Positions 1 through 5,172 of a stretch of DNA of 5,172 bases are shown here, piece after piece. The DNA comes from Desulfuromonas sp. (GTDB lineage: Bacteria; Desulfobacterota; Desulfuromonadia; Desulfuromonadales; Trichloromonadaceae). The notes below the pieces were generated by a model that saw nothing but the letters and a program-made list of their open reading frames with translations, did not search any database and was not told where the DNA came from. A program made the translations under genes and the position numbers. Positions within the stretch are counted from its first letter, which is position 1. The number at the start of each line of letters is the position of its first letter. The stretch is from assembly GCA_030145265.1 (NCBI GenBank), contig JAQYWA010000173.1, forward strand, positions 1 through 5,172, read 5' to 3'.

Positions 1-2016
1 GAGCATTGCCACGCGATAGCAGCGAAGGCAGCGTTCTGCTTCCTGAACCGCCTGACTGTCCGTGAAACCGAGTTCCACTTCACAGTAGTTATTGTGGCTG
101 GCCCGTTCGGGACCGTGAATTTCTTCCTGATGTGCCCGAGCAACCGAATCGAGCCAAGACACCTGCTCGTCCTGGTCGTAGACACTGACGCGGGTCAAGA
201 TGTCTTCCAGAATTTCTTCGTCGGCCAGGTATGCCTTGCCTTCTTCGAGCCAGCGCTGAATAACCCGGGCGGCCCGATGCGCATTGCCGACACAGGCCAC
301 AACGGTCAGCGGGCCGATTTCGGCGTCACCACCGGCAAACACTCCCTCGTGGTCGGTAATCAGCGTCCGGCTCAGGGGGTTGCCCATGTCGTCGTTAAGA
401 TCCCGCCCTTTTGGATTTTTTAGAGGCAGGAAGTTGGTAACGATCGTGTTCCACTTAGTGATGTCGATACCCATCTTTTCCGGGATGAATGACAGCTCGG
501 GATCCTGACCAATGGCCGGGATAACGGTGTCGCACTCAACCACGAACTCGCTCCCCTCCACCGGCGCAGGCCGACGGCGACCGGAAGCGTCCGGCTCACC
601 GAGTTCCATGCGTACGCACTCAACACCGGTAACCTGTTCCTTTTTATCAACGATGACCTTCGTCGGCAGGACCAGGAACTCAAACCGGACCCCTTCTTCG
701 TCGGCACCGTCGACTTCCCAGACATCGGCCGGCATTTCCTTGCGGGACCGCCGATAAAGCAGAATCGACTCTTCGGCCCCTTCGCGCAGGGCGACCCGGA
801 CACAGTCGATGGCGGTGTTGCCGCCGCCGACTACGACCACTTTCTTGCCCATGCCGGTCGGCTTGCCCATGTAGGCTTCACGGAGGAAGTCGATACCCCC
901 GGGGAGGAAACCCTTGTACCCTGCGTCTTCCCCTTCGACCCCCATCGGCTTGGAGCGATGGGCTCCGGGAGCCAGAAACACGGCATCGTACTTGGCTTTA
1001 AGATCTTCCAGGGAGATATCCTTGCCTATCCGGGTGTCGTAGATGATCTCGACGCCGAGGGCACTGATGATATCGATGTCGCGCTGCAGGATATGCCGCG
1101 GCATACGGTATGCCGGGATACCAACGGCGATCATGCCGCCGCCGTAGCCTTCGGGCAAGGCTTCGTAAATGGTTACCGGATAGCCTTCGAGTGCTAGATA
1201 GTAAGCGGCGGCCAGACCGGCCGGACCGGCACCGACCACAGCCACGGTCTTGTCCTTACGCGGCTTCGCTTTCATCGGCGGATCCTGGTGATGCTTCCAC
1301 TCGTAATCCGACGCAGTCCGTTTGAGCACCATGATGCTGACCGAGTCGTCGACGTTTTTACGCCGGCAGGCAGACTCGCAGGGATGGGGACAAACGCGGC
1401 CGCATACCGAAGGCAGCGGCATGTTCTCGCGAATAGTCGACAGCGACTCCTCGAAGCGCAAATCCTTGAGCTCTTCCACATACTTGGGAATATCGACATG
1501 AGCCGGACAGCGATCCTGGCAGGGCGCCGTCAGCTTATCCACATATCTGGATTCGACCTGAGGCTTACGCCCGCCGTTAATATAAGCGAGATAATCGTCA
1601 CGGTAATGCTTGATGGTATCGATCACCGGCACCGCAGAAGTCATGCACAAGGTGCATTTGCAATTCTGCATCAGCTCACCGATGCTTTCGATGGTCGCCA
1701 GGTCGGATTCTTCCCCATGGCCGGAAAGAATCCGGGCCAGGGTATCCTGCATGACTCGGGTACCGCGTTTGCCCGGCGTGCACTTGGCACAGCAGTAATC
1801 TTCCTGCACCCGCTTGGCGTATTCGGCCGCCATGGCCACCACGTCGACTTTCGGATCAGTGACGATAACACCGTCCCAACCCATGAAAGCACCCCAAGGA
1901 CGACTGCCGTCGAATGTGACCGGCATTTTCTGGTAGGCACCCTCGGCTTCGGCGCTACCGCCCTTGCGATTATCTACAACGTTTCTTCCCCAACTGGAAA
2001 AAATGACTTGAGACAA
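1..2016 (-). CDS. sfrB: NADPH-dependent iron-sulfur flavoprotein oxidoreductase, SfrB/GltD-like (3' end outside window)
   Basis: An uninterrupted frame of 672 codons begins at TTG (2016-2014) and is still open at base 1. Domains in order: a NuoF C-terminal-like iron-sulfur module at about residues 60-145 (C75, C76, C79, then C119, C121, C124); a GltD/dihydropyrimidine dehydrogenase N-terminal iron-sulfur domain at about 155-245 (C166, C170, C205, C209, C213, C217); an FAD site GAGPAG at 262-267; an NADPH site GGGNTA at 397-402 followed by YRRSRKEMPA at 421-430, whose arginines suit the NADPH phosphate; and the second FAD motif AGGDAEIGPLT at 561-571. A CLRC pair (C663, C666) resembles the extreme C-terminus of relatives, so little is probably missing. 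This order matches the beta subunit of the soluble NADPH-Fe(III) oxidoreductase SfrAB of Geobacter, a cytoplasmic enzyme that oxidises NADPH. The physiological acceptor cannot be read here. The partner sfrA would be expected beyond the left edge. Another NADPH:acceptor oxidoreductase of the GltD family is the main alternative. Confidence 0.85.
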   Translation of the reverse strand, partial: MSQVIFSSWGRNVVDNRKGGSAEAEGAYQKMPVTFDGSRPWGAFMGWDGVIVTDPKVDVVAMAAEYAKRVQEDYCCAKCTPGKRGTRVMQDTLARILSGHGEESDLATIESIGELMQNCKCTLCMTSAVPVIDTIKHYRDDYLAYINGGRKPQVESRYVDKLTAPCQDRCPAHVDIPKYVEELKDLRFEESLSTIRENMPLPSVCGRVCPHPCESACRRKNVDDSVSIMVLKRTASDYEWKHHQDPPMKAKPRKDKTVAVVGAGPAGLAAAYYLALEGYPVTIYEALPEGYGGGMIAVGIPAYRMPRHILQRDIDIISALGVEIIYDTRIGKDISLEDLKAKYDAVFLAPGAHRSKPMGVEGEDAGYKGFLPGGIDFLREAYMGKPTGMGKKVVVVGGGNTAIDCVRVALREGAEESILLYRRSRKEMPADVWEVDGADEEGVRFEFLVLPTKVIVDKKEQVTGVECVRMELGEPDASGRRRPAPVEGSEFVVECDTVIPAIGQDPELSFIPEKMGIDITKWNTIVTNFLPLKNPKGRDLNDDMGNPLSRTLITDHEGVFAGGDAEIGPLTVVACVGNAHRAARVIQRWLEEGKAYLADEEILEDILTRVSVYDQDEQVSWLDSVARAHQEEIHGPERASHNNYCEVELGFTDSQAVQEAERCLRCYRVAML

Positions 2017-2022
2017 GATCGA

Positions 2023-2028
2023 CCTCCT
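2023..2028 (-). promoter_or_regulatory. Ribosome binding site fixing the TTG start of the SfrB-like gene
   Basis: The minus strand reads AGGAGG, a perfect Shine-Dalgarno core, 6 nt before TTG (2016-2014). There is no in-frame ATG or GTG better placed. The first internal ATG (residue 31) has no such site in front of it, so TTG is the preferred start. Confidence 0.85.
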
Positions 2029-2066
2029 GTGAGACCCATTCCTTACAGCATACAAACGAACGGAAA

Positions 2067-2083
2067 TCCCTTGAAAAAAGGGA
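2067..2083 (-). other. Small hairpin in the leader of the SfrB-like gene
   Basis: A perfect 6-bp inverted repeat (TCCCTT / AAGGGA on the minus strand) encloses a 5-nt loop, TTTTC. It lies between the predicted transcription start and the ribosome binding site. It has no U-tract after it, so it is not a normal terminator. The stem is short and may be chance. Confidence 0.25.
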
Positions 2084-2120
2084 AAGACCACGCCCTTTCG
2101 GCAATCGCCCCTCCCTGTCT

Positions 2121-2149
2121 TGTATACAGTATGCAGTTAGATATCACAA
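2121..2149 (-). promoter_or_regulatory. Candidate sigma70 promoter of the SfrB-like gene
   Basis: On the minus strand, TTGTGA (2149-2144; 4 of 6 to consensus) is followed after exactly 17 nt by TATACA (2126-2121; 4 of 6). This predicts transcription starting near 2114 and a leader of roughly 100 nt before the TTG start. The -10 box lies inside the self-complementary octamer TGTATACA (2121-2128), which could be an operator. Confidence 0.45.
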
Positions 2150-2252
2150 ATGGAAGTCCTAAAGCAAGGTAAAATTTGCGTATTTTCCGCCATGCGCAAT
2201 CAACAGGTGCATTAATATGCCAATCGGAAATAGATCAGGGGAACAATATTTT

Positions 2253-2675
2253 TTAAGGAAGTTGGGGAAATTCAGAGTTAATCAGCCAGGATCCGGGCAA
2301 CAATTTATTCTCTTCGTGAAACTCCCATTCGAGTCGAATTCGCTCTTTTTTCACGGTCGCCGAAGGGAGCATGTAATATTCCAGCATATACCAGACGATG
2401 ACCTGCCGGCCGTCATCGCGAAACGCAATCCGCTCGATATCAAAATCAATGATCCGGAGGTCCTCGTTGTCGGCAAAGCGCTCAAGAAAATCTTTCCGGA
2501 CGGTTTCGTCCATGCGCTGCGCCGCCCCGGGGTAATCAAGCCAGCGCATTCGTTTGACAAAATCATCGTTACCCACGGGGAACAACTCCACCGGCCGCAA
2601 CACGGTGGCACAGGCCAACAAACTCAGAGTTGTGAACCATACCGCGACAAAACGCCAAACCGATCGATTCACCAT
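2253..2675 (-). CDS. Small putative lipoprotein of unknown function
   Basis: A 140-residue protein that I do not recognise. The N-terminus is a lipoprotein signal: R4 and R8, a hydrophobic stretch at 9-21, and the lipobox L19-L20-A21-C22. The residue after the lipidated cysteine is alanine, not aspartate, which suggests outer-membrane rather than inner-membrane retention in a Gram-negative cell. The mature part is about 119 residues: a predicted amphipathic helical stretch at about 36-68 (a WLDYPG segment at 45-50), then alternating strand-like segments at 73-86, 91-103 and 107-120. That helix-then-sheet pattern could suit a small alpha+beta fold, but this is only an impression. ATG at 2675 is preferred over longer in-frame starts because a good ribosome binding site sits just before it and the signal peptide then begins at once. 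It is divergent from grxC and lies 236 bp before the SfrB-like gene on the same strand. Confidence 0.7.
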   Translation of the reverse strand: MVNRSVWRFVAVWFTTLSLLACATVLRPVELFPVGNDDFVKRMRWLDYPGAAQRMDETVRKDFLERFADNEDLRIIDFDIERIAFRDDGRQVIVWYMLEYYMLPSATVKKERIRLEWEFHEENKLLPGSWLINSEFPQLP

Positions 2676-2681
2676 AACTGA

Positions 2682-2687
2682 CTCCTT
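2682..2687 (-). promoter_or_regulatory. Ribosome binding site fixing the start of the lipoprotein gene
   Basis: The minus strand reads AAGGAG with 6 nt to the ATG at 2675-2673. It rules in this start over an upstream in-frame one at 2717, which would put 14 polar residues ahead of the signal peptide. Confidence 0.75.
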
Positions 2688-2702
2688 TTTATTGCGAAAC
2701 AC

Positions 2703-2730
2703 TTGCCAGTCCGTCATACTGCGCTAAACT
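2703..2730 (+). promoter_or_regulatory. Candidate sigma70 promoter of grxC
   Basis: TTGCCA (2703-2708; 5 of 6 to the -35 consensus) and TAAACT (2725-2730; 4 of 6 to the -10 consensus) are separated by 16 nt. Transcription would start near 2737, giving a leader of about 30 nt. A second possible -10, TATAAA at 2744-2749, has no matching -35 box. The minus-strand promoter of the lipoprotein gene should also lie in this gap, but I found no convincing boxes for it. Confidence 0.35.
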
Positions 2731-2765
2731 GCCTTAGTCTTGTTATAAAGCGGAGCGCCTACCCA

Positions 2766-3038
2766 ATGAAGTCGGTTGAGATTTACACCAAGAACCATTG
2801 CCCCTACTGTTGGCGGGCCAAGGAACTATTGCGCATCAAGGGGGTCCTGTTCCAGGAATACGACATTGCCAACGACCGGCCACGGGCGAAAGAGATGGCC
2901 GAACGTTCCGGCCGGGAAACGGTCCCGGAAATTTTCATCGAAGGCAAATTTATCGGCGGTTGCGACGAGCTGTTCGAACTGGATGAACAGGACCTGCTCA
3001 ACCGCCTGCTCGAAATCAGGAAGCCGGCTGGCGAATGA
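2766..3038 (+). CDS. grxC: Glutaredoxin 3 (GrxC-type dithiol glutaredoxin)
   Basis: A 90-residue cytoplasmic thioredoxin-fold protein that reduces disulfides and glutathione-mixed disulfides. The N-terminus VEIYTKNHCPYC carries the dithiol active site C12-P13-Y14-C15. The cis-proline loop T52-V53-P54 and the G64-G65-C66-D67-E68-L69 segment match the glutathione-binding part of bacterial GrxC, and the overall sequence is close to the roughly 83-residue E. coli protein from memory. ATG at 2766 is chosen because the glutaredoxin fold begins immediately and a GGAG (2752-2755) lies 10 nt upstream; an in-frame extension to 2703 would add 21 unrelated residues and cover the promoter. It is the only plus-strand gene here, divergent from the lipoprotein gene and convergent with the methyltransferase gene, overlapping it by 23 bp. 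Whether the host uses glutathione or another thiol as reductant cannot be told. Confidence 0.93.
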   Translation: MKSVEIYTKNHCPYCWRAKELLRIKGVLFQEYDIANDRPRAKEMAERSGRETVPEIFIEGKFIGGCDELFELDEQDLLNRLLEIRKPAGE

Positions 3039-4863
3039 ATTCCATCAACTCCAGAGCCAACTCGACCTTGCCGAAAGGCGGCATCAGGTAATAGCCGCCG
3101 ATCTTACCCCGCCCCGCATCGACCAGTTCCCTGGCAATCGCCATCCCCTCCCGAATTCCTTCTGCCCCCTGCTTGCCTCGCATCCGCATCCGCACTTCGT
3201 CGGGCAGGGTAATGCCAGGGACCTCGTTATGCAGAAACTCAGCGTTGCGTTCGCTGACCAAAGGCAGAATCCCTACCAGCACCGGGATGTTGAGATCGGC
3301 CGTTCGACGCACCATTTCTTCCGCCACCCGGATCGAATAAACCGGCTGGGTTTGCACGAAACGCGCCCCGGCCGCCACTTTTTTGCCCAGGCGGCGCAGT
3401 TGACCGTCCATGCTCGGCAGGTTCGGGTTGAACGCAGCACCGAGCAGAAAACGGGTTTGCCCTTCCAGCTCGGCCCCCAGCAGGTTTTTGCCATTATTGA
3501 GCGAATACAGCAGTTCGAGCAGACCGATCGAGTTGAGATCGAAGACACTGGTAGCCCCAGACTCGCCACCAACCGAAACCGGGTCGCCGGTGACTGCCAG
3601 CACATTGCGGATGCCCAGCAGGTGAGCGCCCATCAGCTCGGAATGGAGTCCGATCAGGTTACGATCACGGCAGGTGACATGAACGATCACCTCGGTGCCG
3701 GTCGCCTGCTGGATGGCGCTGGCCAGGGCGATGTTCCCCAGCCGGATTCGAGCCAACGGGTTTTCCGCCAGGCTGATGGCATCGACCCCGGCAGCAGTCA
3801 AAGCTCGGGCTCCGGCCATCACCTTGTCGCAATTGAGCCCCCGGGGCGGGTCGAGCTCAACCGTCACCACCGGCCTTTGCCCCCACTCGGAGAGAAAGTT
3901 TTCTCCGGGGACTTCGGCAACCGGACGGGGAACTTCCACCGCTGGCACCTTCACCGTACGACTCGCGACATTCGGGCGCAGTCCCTCAAGCGCTTGGGCC
4001 AGCGCCCGGATGTGCTCCGGCGTGGTACCGCAGCAGCCGCCGATCAGCCCTGCCCCGGCCGCCACCAGTTCACGCCCCATGGCGGCGAAATACTCGGGAG
4101 TGGCCAGATAAATGTAACGGCCATCGACAAACTCGGGGAAGCCCGAATTAGGGAAAGCGGACAGGGGGAGCTTCGAGGCTGCCGCCATGCGCGACACCAC
4201 CTGCAGCAATTCGCGCGGGCCGGATCCGCAGTTGGCGCCGAGAACCGCCGCCCCGGCCTCCGTCAACCGCCCGGCCGCCATTTCGGCGGAAATCCCGTCG
4301 CGGGTGCGGCCTTCCTGCAGAAAAGCCATCTGGGCAATAGCCGGCAGACCTAGCCCCCTGGCGATCTCCAGACCCAGCTCAAGATCATCGAGATCGGAAA
4401 AGGTTTCCAGGACAAACAGGTCGACGCCGCCCTCGGCCAGCGCCTCCATCTGCTGCCGCAACACGGCCTCTTTCTGGCTGCGGGGCAAGGCCACCGCCTC
4501 GCCCCGGGGACGGGCGAGCGGGCCGACCGAACCGGCGACGAAGGCCTGCTCTCCGGCAACTTCCCTGGCCAGGCGGGCCCCGGCCAAGTTGACATCGCGG
4601 ACCTCGGCTTCAAGACCGAAGCCGGCCAGGCGCAGGGCATTGGCGCCAAAGGTGTTGGTCTCCAGCAACCGGGACCCGGCGGCCAGGTAGTCACCATGAA
4701 TCTGGCGAACCAGTTCCGGGCTGCGCAGATTAAGATATTCGAAATTGGTGTCGAGCTGGATGCCGCGACTGTACAGCAGCGTCCCCATGGCGCCGTCGCC
4801 GATCAGGACCTGCTGAGTTATCTGTTCGAGAAACCGCTGGCTGCGGTGGTGACTGCTGGACAT
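3016..4863 (-). CDS. Bifunctional homocysteine S-methyltransferase / 5,10-methylenetetrahydrofolate reductase
   Basis: A 615-residue fusion of the YitJ type, close to the roughly 612 residues of the Bacillus protein. Residues 10-295 are a homocysteine-binding methyltransferase barrel: GDGAMGT at 22-28, ETNTFGAN at 68-75, GSVGP at 111-115, and the zinc ligands C212 (in GANCGSGP) and C277-C278 (in GGCCGT). A proline/valine-rich linker spans about 296-328. Residues 330-611 are a MetF-type flavin reductase: VELDPPRG at 335-342 with the likely catalytic E336, HVTCRDRN at 395-402, VTGDP at 424-428, FNPN at 478-481, QTQPVY at 504-509 and GILPLVS at 531-537. The reductase domain makes 5-methyltetrahydrofolate; the other domain methylates homocysteine to methionine. 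No folate- or cobalamin-binding module is present. ATG at 4863 is preferred to an in-frame TTG at 4911, which has no ribosome binding site and lies in a hairpin. The site before ATG is itself weak (CGGAT). Confidence 0.92.
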   Translation of the reverse strand: MSSSHHRSQRFLEQITQQVLIGDGAMGTLLYSRGIQLDTNFEYLNLRSPELVRQIHGDYLAAGSRLLETNTFGANALRLAGFGLEAEVRDVNLAGARLAREVAGEQAFVAGSVGPLARPRGEAVALPRSQKEAVLRQQMEALAEGGVDLFVLETFSDLDDLELGLEIARGLGLPAIAQMAFLQEGRTRDGISAEMAAGRLTEAGAAVLGANCGSGPRELLQVVSRMAAASKLPLSAFPNSGFPEFVDGRYIYLATPEYFAAMGRELVAAGAGLIGGCCGTTPEHIRALAQALEGLRPNVASRTVKVPAVEVPRPVAEVPGENFLSEWGQRPVVTVELDPPRGLNCDKVMAGARALTAAGVDAISLAENPLARIRLGNIALASAIQQATGTEVIVHVTCRDRNLIGLHSELMGAHLLGIRNVLAVTGDPVSVGGESGATSVFDLNSIGLLELLYSLNNGKNLLGAELEGQTRFLLGAAFNPNLPSMDGQLRRLGKKVAAGARFVQTQPVYSIRVAEEMVRRTADLNIPVLVGILPLVSERNAEFLHNEVPGITLPDEVRMRMRGKQGAEGIREGMAIARELVDAGRGKIGGYYLMPPFGKVELALELMEFIRQPAS

Positions 4864-4880
4864 AGGACTATCCGTGCGGA

Positions 4881-4948
4881 GTGAAGGGTGAGGAGTTGAA
4901 GGAGGGGGCAAAGCGTTTTCGCCTCCCCCCTAACTCCTTACCCCTCAC
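4881..4948. repeat. Imperfect 68-base inverted repeat made of degenerate heptamers
   Basis: The arms 4881-4911 and 4918-4948 are nearly complementary: GTGAAGGGTGAGGAGTT on the left answers AACTCCTTACCCCTCAC on the right, with most differences being transitions that leave G-U pairs on one strand or the other. Each arm is built of degenerate 7-mers of the kind GTGAGGR (left arm GTGAAGG, GTGAGGA, GTTGAAG, GAGGGGG; right arm, read on the minus strand, GTGAGGG, GTAAGGA, GTTAGGG, GGGAGGC). It fills nearly the whole gap between the PAS-protein stop and the start of the methyltransferase gene. There is no U-tract, so it is not a canonical terminator, though a stem this long could still slow polymerase or protect RNA ends. 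Similar purine-rich repeats between genes are, from memory, common in Geobacter-type genomes. Confidence 0.8.
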
Positions 4949-4953
4949 GAAAA

Positions 4954-5172
4954 CTAGGAACATTCCCGGACAATGGCCGTGTAGAACAGGTGTCCATCCG
5001 ACTCGGCGACCGCGAGGGACAGTTCGAGTTTCAGGATCGCCTCATCCCGGCGTCGGCCGGGGAACTTGTGCAGCTTGCGAATCAACTGCGCCGCGTTGCT
5101 CTTCAGGTAGCCTTCGACACCGACACGGTGAAATTCGGCACATTCCTCGTGCACCAGACGCTCGACCGACAC
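4954..5172 (-). CDS. PAS-domain signalling protein, C-terminal fragment (5' end outside window)
   Basis: Seventy-three codons, 72 of them amino acids, ending in TAG at 4956-4954; the frame is open at the right edge, so the start is not visible. The sequence fits the second half of a PAS sensor domain: an opening helix region with H8 and E9, a GYLKSN turn at about 21-26, the FPGRRRDE segment at about 38-45 (the usual GRRRDGS turn), the strand LKLELSLA at about 48-55, and the closing strand HLFYTAIVREC at about 61-71. In most PAS proteins this last strand leads into a linker (typically RDITER) and an output domain such as a kinase or GGDEF. Here the stop follows at once, so the PAS domain is the C-terminal domain and any output domain must lie upstream. 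The ligand and output are unknown. It precedes the methyltransferase gene by 90 bp on the same strand. Confidence 0.65.
   Translation of the reverse strand: MSVERLVHEECAEFHRVGVEGYLKSNAAQLIRKLHKFPGRRRDEAILKLELSLAVAESDGHLFYTAIVRECS

Noticed and set aside
1288..2172. A plus-strand open frame of 294 codons
   Set aside because: It is antisense to the clear FAD/NADPH oxidoreductase gene, runs through that gene's ribosome binding site and promoter, and its translation has no family features.
2176..2199. Inverted repeat TTGCG / CGCAA as a terminator for the lipoprotein gene
   Set aside because: Only 5 bp with a 14-base loop and no T-tract in the right direction. No convincing terminator was found between the lipoprotein gene and the SfrB-like gene.
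2209..2220. Short palindrome GCATTAATATGC as an operator
   Set aside because: The stem is 4 bp in an AT-rich gap and is not linked to a promoter; it is easily due to chance.
2776..4353. A long plus-strand open frame of 525 codons
   Set aside because: It overlaps grxC in another frame and runs antisense to the methyltransferase/reductase gene, which has many conserved motifs. It shows no recognisable domain and is a typical shadow frame of GC-rich coding DNA.
4864..4911. Longer start (TTG at 4911) for the methyltransferase/reductase
   Set aside because: It would add 16 proline/serine-rich residues encoded by one arm of the hairpin, with no ribosome binding site before it. The domain starts well after ATG 4863.

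Overview
The window reads as chromosomal DNA of a GC-rich anaerobic bacterium, most likely of the Desulfuromonadales/Geobacter group. That placement is an inference. It rests on an SfrB-like NADPH oxidoreductase with the Geobacter-style N-terminal cysteine module, a fused homocysteine methyltransferase/methylenetetrahydrofolate reductase, and a purine-rich hairpin between genes. No mobile element, CRISPR array, tRNA or rRNA was seen.

Layout from left to right: (1) Bases 1-2016, minus strand: the first 672 codons of an iron-sulfur flavoprotein oxidoreductase of the SfrB/GltD type, starting at TTG behind a consensus ribosome binding site and running off the left edge probably just before its end. 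(2) 2017-2252: its leader and promoter region, with a sigma70-like promoter and a palindrome over the -10 box. (3) 2253-2675, minus: a small unrecognised lipoprotein. (4) 2676-2765: a divergent promoter region. (5) 2766-3038, plus: glutaredoxin 3 (grxC), the only plus-strand gene. (6) 3016-4863, minus: a 615-residue two-domain methionine/one-carbon enzyme whose end overlaps the end of grxC by 23 bp. (7) 4864-4953: a gap filled by a 68-base imperfect inverted repeat made of degenerate heptamers. (8) 4954-5172, minus: the C-terminal end of a PAS-domain signalling protein.

The genes do not form one obvious pathway. SfrB-type oxidoreductases draw electrons from NADPH, glutaredoxin handles thiol-disulfide exchange, and the methyltransferase/reductase fusion feeds methyl groups towards methionine. 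The link is general redox and one-carbon metabolism. I see no convincing new multi-gene system. The parts most worth a second look are the heptamer hairpin, the altered cysteine pattern in the oxidoreductase, and the tail-to-tail overlap of grxC with the methyltransferase gene.
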